NCBI GenBank assembly: GCA_041859045.1
Contig: JBHELB010000011.1
Coordinates: 1-64,000, forward strand
DNA: 64,000 nt
Direction of reading: 5' to 3'
Source of the DNA: JBHELB01 sp041859045
Lineage (GTDB): Bacteria; Hydrogenedentota; Hydrogenedentia; Hydrogenedentales; SLHB01
Numbering within the stretch: the stretch's first letter is position 1; every line of letters starts with the position of its first letter. Below the pieces are notes generated by a model, which saw nothing but the letters and a program-made list of their open reading frames with translations, was not told the origin of the DNA and did no database searches. A program made the position numbers and the translations under genes. Of the stretch, positions 51,202-58,832 are shown one piece after another.

Positions 51202-52428
51202 ATGAGTACAGCAAGAATATTCATCGGCAAGCACGGCGTGAAGGTTGTCGTCGCGATTATGGTCGGGGCTGGCGGCTATTGGGCCGTGGCGCATGCGCGC
51301 GAGGCCGCCGTTACGCGCGAGGCTTCGGCCAAAGCCGCGCAAGAAGCGCTGAACAACCAGGCGTCAATCGTGCAGACGGCGACGTTGGAGAATATGGCGT
51401 TCACGGACAGCCTCGTGGTGCAGGGTAATGTGGCGGCCAAGCAGTTTGCGCTGGTTCCCGCGCGGGTGCCGGGCGTGCTTGACGCGATCTATGTCGAGGA
51501 AGGCGATCCCACAGTGGCCGGGGAAACCAAACTATTTCAGACGGAGACGCTTAAGCTGCGCAAAGCGGTCGAGATCGCGCAGCAGGATTTGGCGGCCGCG
51601 CGGTGCGGTCAGTTGGAGGCGGCGGCAAGCCTCGACAAGGTGCGCGCGGACATTCGGAAGGCCGAGGCCGACCACCAGCGTTTCGAGCGGTTGTACAAGA
51701 AGGATCGCGCAGTTTCCGCCGATCAATACGAGCAGATGCAGACACGATACGCCCAAGCGCAGGCGGGCATCGCCTATGCGGAAACGGTCGTTCAACTCGC
51801 GGCCGAGCGCAAGCGGCAGGCGGAATCGGCGTTGGAGATCGCGCAGAAAGATTTGAGCGATGCACTGGTGATCGCGCCGATCAACGGCCGGGTGAGTATA
51901 CGGATGCGCGAGCCGGGCGAGATGGGCGAAGTGGGCAAGCCGGTGGTGCGGATCGACGACCCGAGCGTCGTGGAGATCTCGGCGTTCTTGCCCGGAGAGA
52001 GTTATGGCCGCGTGACGGTGAATGTGACGAAGATGCGCGTCTCCGTGGCGGGGCGCGACGCGGGCGAGTGGACCATCTCCTACAAGAGCCCGACCATCGA
52101 TCCCAGACTGCGCACATTCGAAGTGAAATGCGTAAACGATCGCCCGACGGCCGAGACGGTTCCCGGCGCAATTGCTCAAGTTGAGGTGATTTTCGAGCAG
52201 CGCACCTCGCTGGGGATCGCGGCGGATGCGATTCAATTGCGCGACAATGGCTCCGTGCTATTCACCATTCAAGACGGCAAGGCGCGGGCTATGCCGGTGA
52301 CAGCGGGGCTTCAGGCAAACGGCAAAGTGGAAGTCCGCGGCGACGGACTCAGCGCAGGATTGCCCATCGTAACGCGAGGCCAGTCTTTCCTCAAAGACGG
52401 CATGCCCGTGACCGTATCCGGAAGTTAA
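51202..52428 (+). CDS. RND efflux periplasmic adaptor (HlyD family)
   Basis: A 408-residue membrane-fusion protein. A signal-anchor helix lies at about 12-32. The lipoyl half-motifs, an alpha-helical hairpin (about 105-215) and beta-barrel (VVEISAFLPGE near 260) follow in the usual order. DALVIAPINGRVSIRMREPGEMGEVGKPVVRI contains the canonical second lipoyl half (shown by APINGRV). It bridges the inner-membrane pump and an outer-membrane channel; no TolC-like gene is nearby. AAGGAAG precedes the ATG. Confidence 0.93.
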   Translation: MSTARIFIGKHGVKVVVAIMVGAGGYWAVAHAREAAVTREASAKAAQEALNNQASIVQTATLENMAFTDSLVVQGNVAAKQFALVPARVPGVLDAIYVEEGDPTVAGETKLFQTETLKLRKAVEIAQQDLAAARCGQLEAAASLDKVRADIRKAEADHQRFERLYKKDRAVSADQYEQMQTRYAQAQAGIAYAETVVQLAAERKRQAESALEIAQKDLSDALVIAPINGRVSIRMREPGEMGEVGKPVVRIDDPSVVEISAFLPGESYGRVTVNVTKMRVSVAGRDAGEWTISYKSPTIDPRLRTFEVKCVNDRPTAETVPGAIAQVEVIFEQRTSLGIAADAIQLRDNGSVLFTIQDGKARAMPVTAGLQANGKVEVRGDGLSAGLPIVTRGQSFLKDGMPVTVSGS

Positions 52429-52438
52429 GGAGACCGCT

Positions 52439-55400
52439 ATGTCGTTGACCAATTTCGCGGTCCGGCGTCCGGTGGCAATGGCCACGATCGTCCTTGCGTT
52501 GATTCTGTTGGGCGCGAATTCCTATCGCAAGCTCGGCCTCGAAAGCATGCCGAAGATGGACTTGCCGTACATCACGGTAGTGACGGTATATCCTGGCGCA
52601 AGTCCACAGGAAGTCGAAACAGATGTCGCCAAGCGCATTGAAGACGCGGTGGTGTCGATCGACGGCCTGAAACACGTGACCTCCTCATGCATGGAGAACG
52701 CGTGTCAGACGCTGCTTGAGTTCAACCTTGGCGTCGATGTCGACGTCGCCGCGAATGACGTGCGCGACAAGTTGAATTTGATCCAGGCCGATCTGCCTGA
52801 AGACGCGGAAACGCCGAAAGTCCTCAAGTTCGACGTAAACGCCGTGCCGATCATCAACCTCGCGCTGCTCGGCGATAAGTCGATTGACGACCTCTTCGAC
52901 TATGCGGATAACACCCTGAAAGACCGCCTTTCGACGATTCCCGGCGTGGCGGAAGTGCAACTGATCGGCGGCTCGAAGCGCGAGGTCGAGGTCCTTATCG
53001 ACCGGGCCAAGCTCGCCGCGCGTGGCCTTACTGCGCTGAACATCGTGCAGGCGCTCGAACAGGGCGTCACCAAGATTCCCTCCGGACGTGTGCGCGACGC
53101 GGGCGCGGAATACTCAGTGAAATTCGACGCCGAGTTTTCGTCCATCGAGCATATCGGCTCGCTGCAAATCGCAAACCAGGACGGACAGCGCTGCTATCTG
53201 AGCGACGTGGCGGAAGTGCGCATGGGCGCGGAAGAACAGCGTCAGGCGGCGTTTCTCGATGGCCGCCCGTGCATCGCCATTCGCGTGGTAAAGAAAGCCG
53301 ACGCGAACGCGGTCAAACTCGTTGGGCTGGTGCGTGCGGCCTATACTCCGATCAAAGAGACCCTTCCGGAAGGAATGCAGTTGGAATGGGTGACGGACGA
53401 CGGTGAGCATATTCAGGCGTCGGTGGACTCCGCATGGAGCAACATCATTCAGGGCATCCTGCTAACGGCCGCAATTCTATTCTTGTTCTTGTATAACTGG
53501 CGATCGACGCTCATTGTGGCCATCACCATGCCGATCACAATCGTCATTGGCTTTTTCTTCATGCAGTTACTGGGCTACACCCTCAACTTGTCCACACTAC
53601 TGTCGATAGGCCTCTCCATCGGCATCCTCGTGACCAACTCCATCGTGGTCATCGAAAATATCGTTCATCGGCTCGACATAGATCCCACCCCCAAGGAGGC
53701 CGCACGCATCGGCTCCGGGGAGGTCCTGGTGGCGGTCGCGGCCTCGGCGATCACCAATGTCGTCGTGCTCTTTCCGATCGGTTCGATGTCCAGCCGCGTG
53801 GGGCAATTCTTCGAACCGTTCGCCTACACGATGGTCGCGGTGACCATCGTGTCGCTGTTCATTTCGTTCACCGTGACGCCGATCTTGGCCTCGCTGTTGC
53901 TCAAGAAGAAGCAACCGGGCGCTAAGGTTACTCTCCTTGAACGCGTAGAGGCGCGATGGAACCGCATGTTCGAACGCCTCGAAGACGGCTATGGGCGCCT
54001 CATTCACTTTCTGGCAATGCATCGCATCGCCGGGATCGCGGTGATTTTGTGTTCTCTCCTGTTGCTGGTTCACTCGTTCTCGCTACTGCCCAAGATCGGC
54101 ATGTCGTTTGTAAAGGACGAGGACCGCGGGCGCATCTTCGTCAAGCTGGAATACCCAACTCGATACGACCTCGCGAATACTCTCGCGGCGGTCAAAGAAG
54201 TGGAAGATCGCCTCAAGACCGTTCCGACGCTTCAGCACGTGCTCACGACGGTCGGCAAGGTGGAAGGCATCATCGGCCAATCGTCGGAAGGCGTTTATCT
54301 GGCGCAGTTGATGTTGACGTGCGCGAAGAAGATCGAGCGCACCGAATCGATTCATGACCTGCTCGCCGACGTGCGCGGCAAACTCGCCGGTTATCCGGAC
54401 TGCATTGTCTCGGTGAACATTCCGGGAACTATAGGCGGTCAGAACAAGCCGGTCGAGGTCGAGATTGCCGGGGACGATTTCGCGGAACTCGACCAATTGG
54501 CCCAAAAGATCTCTGCGCTGGCTCAGTCCGTACCCGGCGTAACGGATGTCGACAACACCGTGCGCGTGGGAAAGCCTGAACTTCGGATCCGACCCGATCG
54601 TGCGATCCTTGCGGACCTCGGAGCGCCCGCCACCGGATTGGGAATGATGCTGCGCGGCAATCTGGAGGGGATCAAGGCCTCCACCTTTAAGGAAGGCGCG
54701 CGCACGTACGATATTCGTGTGAAGCTTGCGGAAGAAGAAGGCCGCAACCAGGTCGAACAGTTTCTGTTTCCCGGCATGCCGGGAAATCCTGTAAACCTGA
54801 CGGCCATCGCGAATGTGGAAAATACCCTTGCGCCGGTGCAGGTCACCCGAAGCGACAAGCGGCGCGTTTCGAAAGTGTTCGGCAACCTCGTCGGAAGCAC
54901 GCCGTTGGGCACTGCGGTGCAGAACCTCGACGCGCTAGTGAAAAGCGAGAATCTCCTCCCCTCCGGATACGCGATTCGCTACGCCGGCATGTACGAGGTG
55001 ATGCAGGAAGGCAACGAGCAGTTCCTGGAGGCGGGCATCATCGCGATCCTGCTCACGTACCTGACACTTGCGGCACTGCTCGAGTCGTTTACCCAACCGT
55101 TCATCATTCTCGTCACGTTGCCCCTGGCACTCGTGGGTATCATCTACGCCCTCTTCATCACGGGCGAAAGTCTGTCGATGTTTGCGCTGCTCGGCAGCGT
55201 CATGCTCATCGGCGTCGTCGTAAACAATGCCATCCTCATCATGGACCGCGTCAACCAACACCGCGCCGAGGGCGCCCCTCCCCGCAAGGCCATGGAACTC
55301 GCCGCCAAGGATGAGCTCCGGCCGATCGTCATGATTACGCTCGCCGCCGTGTTGGGCATGTGGCCGCTGGCCACCGGGACCGGGCTCGGCAGCGAAAACC

Positions 55401-55555
55401 GCGTCGGCATCGGTGTGGCGTCCATCGGCGGCTTGGCGATTTCCGCCGTCTTGACCTTGTTGATCGTCCCGGTACTGTACGAACTCTTTACGCGCAAGAA
55501 CGGCGAGGGCACTACACCCAGTCCCCCGACGCCACCGAGCGATCGGCACACCTAA
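52439..55555 (+). CDS. RND efflux transporter permease (HAE1 type)
   Basis: A 1,038-residue RND pump with twelve membrane helices and two large periplasmic loops, standard for the family. It begins MSLTNFAVRRPVAMATIVLA. The proton-relay positions are altered. In helix 4 the AcrB D407/D408 pair is T399/N400 (ILVTNSIVVIEN), and in helix 10 AcrB K940 is N929 (VVVNNAILIMD). It therefore lacks the usual charged triad and may couple differently or use another relay. It is last in the TetR-adaptor-pump operon, 10 bases after the adaptor. The substrate is unknown. Confidence 0.94.
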   Translation: MSLTNFAVRRPVAMATIVLALILLGANSYRKLGLESMPKMDLPYITVVTVYPGASPQEVETDVAKRIEDAVVSIDGLKHVTSSCMENACQTLLEFNLGVDVDVAANDVRDKLNLIQADLPEDAETPKVLKFDVNAVPIINLALLGDKSIDDLFDYADNTLKDRLSTIPGVAEVQLIGGSKREVEVLIDRAKLAARGLTALNIVQALEQGVTKIPSGRVRDAGAEYSVKFDAEFSSIEHIGSLQIANQDGQRCYLSDVAEVRMGAEEQRQAAFLDGRPCIAIRVVKKADANAVKLVGLVRAAYTPIKETLPEGMQLEWVTDDGEHIQASVDSAWSNIIQGILLTAAILFLFLYNWRSTLIVAITMPITIVIGFFFMQLLGYTLNLSTLLSIGLSIGILVTNSIVVIENIVHRLDIDPTPKEAARIGSGEVLVAVAASAITNVVVLFPIGSMSSRVGQFFEPFAYTMVAVTIVSLFISFTVTPILASLLLKKKQPGAKVTLLERVEARWNRMFERLEDGYGRLIHFLAMHRIAGIAVILCSLLLLVHSFSLLPKIGMSFVKDEDRGRIFVKLEYPTRYDLANTLAAVKEVEDRLKTVPTLQHVLTTVGKVEGIIGQSSEGVYLAQLMLTCAKKIERTESIHDLLADVRGKLAGYPDCIVSVNIPGTIGGQNKPVEVEIAGDDFAELDQLAQKISALAQSVPGVTDVDNTVRVGKPELRIRPDRAILADLGAPATGLGMMLRGNLEGIKASTFKEGARTYDIRVKLAEEEGRNQVEQFLFPGMPGNPVNLTAIANVENTLAPVQVTRSDKRRVSKVFGNLVGSTPLGTAVQNLDALVKSENLLPSGYAIRYAGMYEVMQEGNEQFLEAGIIAILLTYLTLAALLESFTQPFIILVTLPLALVGIIYALFITGESLSMFALLGSVMLIGVVVNNAILIMDRVNQHRAEGAPPRKAMELAAKDELRPIVMITLAAVLGMWPLATGTGLGSENRVGIGVASIGGLAISAVLTLLIVPVLYELFTRKNGEGTTPSPPTPPSDRHT

Positions 55556-55567
55556 TTTCTACCCAGA

Positions 55568-55617
55568 GAGGCCGGGCGCATTCCCCCCTACCCCCAACTC
55601 CCCCCGCGCCCGGCCTC
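55568..55617. terminator. long GC-rich hairpin after the RND operon
   Basis: A perfect 12-bp stem, GAGGCCGGGCGC (55568-55579) with GCGCCCGGCCTC (55606-55617), has a C-rich loop of about 26 bases. There is no T-run, so the terminator role is uncertain. Confidence 0.5.
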
Positions 55618-55646
55618 CCCCCATAAACCTCGCCTCCGACAGCGAT

Positions 55647-55675
55647 TTGACAACGGCGATTTCTCGTGGCACAAT
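55647..55675 (+). promoter_or_regulatory. sigma-70 promoter of the rex-hydrogenase operon
   Basis: A perfect TTGACA (55647-55652), 17 bases, CACAAT (55670-55675). The palindromes at 55677-55708 begin directly after it, covering the predicted start of transcription. Confidence 0.72.
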
Positions 55676-55676
55676 A

Positions 55677-55708
55677 TCGAGAAAGTTTTCTCGATAAAAT
55701 TTTCTCGA
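55677..55708. promoter_or_regulatory. two overlapping palindromes, probable Rex operators
   Basis: Site 1, TCGAGAAA-GT-TTTCTCGA (55677-55694), has perfect 8-bp arms. Site 2 (55691-55708) runs TCGATAAA to TTTCTCGA, is 16/18 symmetric, and shares TCGA with site 1. The 18-bp size and AT-rich centre are like Rex operators. The outer bases differ from the familiar TTGTGAA type. The position, immediately before rex, suits autoregulation. Confidence 0.68.
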
Positions 55709-55722
55709 TTATGGAGGTGGCT

Positions 55723-56424
55723 ATGACGGAATCGCAGCTCGGAAATGAGTCCGGCATCAAACGGATTCCGGAACCGACCCTCCGTCGGCTTCCCGCCTAC
55801 CACCACTTCCTCAAGAGCCTCCAGGCCCGAGGGCGCGAGGTGGTGTCGTGCAGTCATATCGGCGCTCAACTTCGCCTCGACCCCACCCAAGTTCGCAAGG
55901 ACCTCGCGGCGACAGGCATCACGGGACGCCCAAAGGTTGGCTACCCCGTTGCGGCGCTGGTGGATTCTATTGAGCAGTTTCTCGGCTGGAAAAACGTGAC
56001 GGATGCCTTCGTAGTGGGCGTAGGCAGCCTCGGCACGGCCCTGCTGCACCACCAGTCCTTCAGCCGCTACGGGCTCAACCTGGTGGCGGCCTTCGACAAA
56101 GACCCGGCGAAGATCGGTACCGTCGTCCACGGCCGGGAAGTGCTGCCGGTCGAAAAACTGCCGTCGCTGGCGCTACGCATGCACACCCGCATTGGCATCA
56201 TCACCACCCCGCCCGAGGGCGCCCAGGAAACGGCGGACCTGATGGTAGCGGGAGGTATTCGGGCGATCTGGAACTTCGCGCCAACGGCGCTGACGGTTCC
56301 CGAAACTGTGATCGTGCAACACGAGGACCTCTTTGCAAGCTTTGCGGTCCTTTCCAACAAACTCAAAGGCGCGCTGGGGCCAGTCCCCGCGCCGGGATGG
56401 GAGGTAGTACATGACAATCGCTGA
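55723..56424 (+). CDS. rex: redox-sensing transcriptional repressor Rex
   Basis: A 233-residue Rex. Residues about 10-85 are a winged helix (IPEPTLRRLPAYHHFLKSL, then HIGAQLRLDPTQVRKDLA). The Rossmann domain follows, with VGVGSLGTALLHH, and GIRAIWNFAPTAL is the family's C-terminal signature. Rex dimers bind DNA when NAD+ is high and release it when NADH rises. The ATG at 55723 has GGAGG upstream. The end overlaps hydC by 14 bases. Being first in the operon, it most likely controls the hydrogenase and itself through the palindromes before it. Confidence 0.96.
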   Translation: MTESQLGNESGIKRIPEPTLRRLPAYHHFLKSLQARGREVVSCSHIGAQLRLDPTQVRKDLAATGITGRPKVGYPVAALVDSIEQFLGWKNVTDAFVVGVGSLGTALLHHQSFSRYGLNLVAAFDKDPAKIGTVVHGREVLPVEKLPSLALRMHTRIGIITTPPEGAQETADLMVAGGIRAIWNFAPTALTVPETVIVQHEDLFASFAVLSNKLKGALGPVPAPGWEVVHDNR

Positions 56425-56923
56425 GACGCCCACGACCGAAGCCGCCCCACAGAAATTCAATGAGGTCTGTGAGATTTTGGACCGCTTTCAGAACGATTCG
56501 GCCAAGCTGATCCCGATTCTGCAGGCTGTGCAAGAGGTCTACCGCTACCTTCCCCAGGAAGTGCTGGCGTACATCGCGACCGCCCTCGGCATCCCCCCTG
56601 CGCGGGTGTTCGGCGTGGCCACGTTCTACGCCCACTTCGCGTTGACGCCCAAAGGCAAATACGTCATCCGCCTATGCGACGGCACCGCGTGCCACGTCAA
56701 GCGGTCGTCGGGGATCCTCGATGCGCTCCGTCGCCGTCTGGGACTCGACGAGAACAACCCCACGACGCCCGACCAATTGTTCACCGTCGAGACGGTGGCG
56801 TGTCTCGGGGCCTGCGGTTTGGCCCCTGTAATGCTGATCAACGACACCGTGCACGGCCAAGTGACGCCGGACATGGCCGTCGAATTGGTGGATGAGATTC
56901 TCGCCGCGGAGGAAGTGCAATGA
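56411..56923 (+). CDS. hydC: [FeFe]-hydrogenase NuoE-like subunit
   Basis: A 170-residue thioredoxin-fold subunit with one [2Fe-2S] cluster ligated by C89, C94, C131 and C135 (CDGTAC and CLGAC). It corresponds to HydC of trimeric bifurcating hydrogenases and to HndA/NuoE, and contacts the FMN subunit. Its start lies within the end of rex and its stop overlaps the hydB start (ATGA), so all three are translationally coupled. Confidence 0.95.
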   Translation: MTIAETPTTEAAPQKFNEVCEILDRFQNDSAKLIPILQAVQEVYRYLPQEVLAYIATALGIPPARVFGVATFYAHFALTPKGKYVIRLCDGTACHVKRSSGILDALRRRLGLDENNPTTPDQLFTVETVACLGACGLAPVMLINDTVHGQVTPDMAVELVDEILAAEEVQ

Positions 56924-58830
56924 CCATCACAGGAACGAACCTGAATCTTGAACAGACGGCGCAGAACTACGCACGGGCCGCCGCGCAGACCACCCGCCGG
57001 GTTATCGTATGCGCCGGCACGGGTTGCGTGGCCAATGGCGCGCTGCGGGTCTACAACGCCCTGACGCGCGCGATCGACGCGGCGGGCCTTAACGCCATTA
57101 CCGAACTCCGCACAGAAGAAGGCGAGAACAACCACGGCGCATGGGTATCAAAAAGCGGCTGCCAAGGGTTCTGCCAGATGGGGCCGCTGGTCACCATCGA
57201 GCCGGACGGCCTCCTGTACGTTCGCGTGAAAGAAGAGGACGTAGAAGAAATTGTCTCGCAGACCCTGCGCGATCGCCAAGTTGTGGAACGCCTGCTCTAC
57301 GTCGATCCCGCCACGGAGACCGCGTGCCGCGGTACGTCGGAAATTCCGTTCTACACGCGGCAATCCCGCACGGTGCTCAAAGCCTGCGGCGAAGTCGATC
57401 CCGACGACCTGCGCGCGTACATCCACGCGGACGGGTACATCGCGGCACAGCGGGCCTATCTTGATCTCTCGCCCGAGGTCATCTGCGAGGAAATCACGCT
57501 CAGCGGCCTGCGGGGACGGGGCGGCGGCGGGTTTCCTACGGGCCGCAAGTGGGATTTGACCCGCCAACAACCTGGCCCCAAGAAATACGTGATCTGCAAC
57601 GGTGACGAAGGCGATCCTGGCGCGTTTATGGACCGCAGCGTGATGGAAGGCAATCCGCATAGCGTCATCGAGGGCATTCTGATCGCGGCGCGCGCCATCG
57701 GCGCGGACGAAGCCTACGTCTACGTGCGGGCCGAGTATCCGCTGGCCGTGCAGCGTGTGCGCCGCGCAGTGGAAGAGGCCACAGCGGCGGGTATTCTCGG
57801 CGACGATGTGTTTGGCTCTGGACAACGCCTCACCTGTCACGTAATGGAAGGCGCGGGTGCGTTTGTGTGCGGCGAAGAGACGGCCCTGATCGCCTCGATC
57901 GAGGGTAAGCGCGGCATGCCCACGCCGAAGCCGCCCTTCCCCGCACAAAAAGGCCTCTGGGGCAAACCGACCGTCATCAACAACGTCGAGACGCTGGCAT
58001 CCATCCCGCTGATCTTGCGTATGGGCGCGGGCGAATTTCGCCGCCTGGGCACGCAGGGTTCGCCCGGCACCAAGACGTTCGCCCTGACCGGCCACGTTGC
58101 GAACACCGGCCTAATCGAGGTGCCGTTCGGCGTCACGCTACGCGAGGTCGTGTTCAACATCGGCGGCGGCGTGACCGACGACCGCGGCGCGATTCGCCCT
58201 GAGAACTTCAAAGCCGTGCAGATCGGCGGTCCGTCCGGTGGTTGCCTCACCGCAGAACACCTTGATCTGCCGCTCGACTTCGACTCGTTGCGCGGCATTG
58301 GCGCGATGGTCGGATCGGGCGGGCTCGTGGTCATGAACACCGGCACGTGCATGGTCAAAATGGCGCGGTTCTTCATGCAGTTCACGCAGAACGAGTCGTG
58401 CGGCAAATGCGTGCCCTGCCGCGAGGGCACGAAGCAGATGCTCCGACTACTCGACCAGATCATCGACGGGACCGCGACCGAGGACACGTTGACGCTGCTC
58501 GAGAAACTCGCGGTGACCGTGCAGAAAGCGTCGCTGTGTGGTTTGGGAAAGACCGCGCCGAACCCGGTGCTCTCCACATTTCGCCACTTCCGCGCGGAAC
58601 TTGAGGCCCACGTGCATCAGCGGCGTTGCCCGGCGGGTGTGTGCGCGGCGCTCGTCGACTACAGCATTGACGGCGCGAAATGCACGTCGTGCGGCCTTTG
58701 CGCGTTCAAATGTCCCGTTGAGGCGATTAGCGGCAGCAAGACCGAGCCCTATCGAATTGACGACGCCGCCTGCATCCGCTGCGGCGAATGCATCCGAAGC
58801 TGTAACAGCGACGCGATCGTGAGGAGTTGA
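56920..58830 (+). CDS. hydB: [FeFe]-hydrogenase NuoF-like NAD/FMN subunit
   Basis: A 636-residue subunit of HydB architecture. An N-terminal thioredoxin-like [2Fe-2S] domain has C31, C36, C81 and C85. The NuoF core follows, with GLRGRGGGGFPTGRKW (196-211, NADH) and NGDEGDPGAFMDR (227-239, FMN). A [4Fe-4S] motif CGKCVPC (C494, C497, C500, with C540) comes next. Two C-terminal ferredoxin-type clusters are C588/C591/C594/C598 and C618/C621/C624/C628. It oxidises NADH, or exchanges electrons between NAD, ferredoxin and the H-cluster subunit. The length and cluster set match the bifurcating HydABC type closely. Confidence 0.96.
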   Translation: MTITGTNLNLEQTAQNYARAAAQTTRRVIVCAGTGCVANGALRVYNALTRAIDAAGLNAITELRTEEGENNHGAWVSKSGCQGFCQMGPLVTIEPDGLLYVRVKEEDVEEIVSQTLRDRQVVERLLYVDPATETACRGTSEIPFYTRQSRTVLKACGEVDPDDLRAYIHADGYIAAQRAYLDLSPEVICEEITLSGLRGRGGGGFPTGRKWDLTRQQPGPKKYVICNGDEGDPGAFMDRSVMEGNPHSVIEGILIAARAIGADEAYVYVRAEYPLAVQRVRRAVEEATAAGILGDDVFGSGQRLTCHVMEGAGAFVCGEETALIASIEGKRGMPTPKPPFPAQKGLWGKPTVINNVETLASIPLILRMGAGEFRRLGTQGSPGTKTFALTGHVANTGLIEVPFGVTLREVVFNIGGGVTDDRGAIRPENFKAVQIGGPSGGCLTAEHLDLPLDFDSLRGIGAMVGSGGLVVMNTGTCMVKMARFFMQFTQNESCGKCVPCREGTKQMLRLLDQIIDGTATEDTLTLLEKLAVTVQKASLCGLGKTAPNPVLSTFRHFRAELEAHVHQRRCPAGVCAALVDYSIDGAKCTSCGLCAFKCPVEAISGSKTEPYRIDDAACIRCGECIRSCNSDAIVRS

Positions 58831-58832
58831 CC

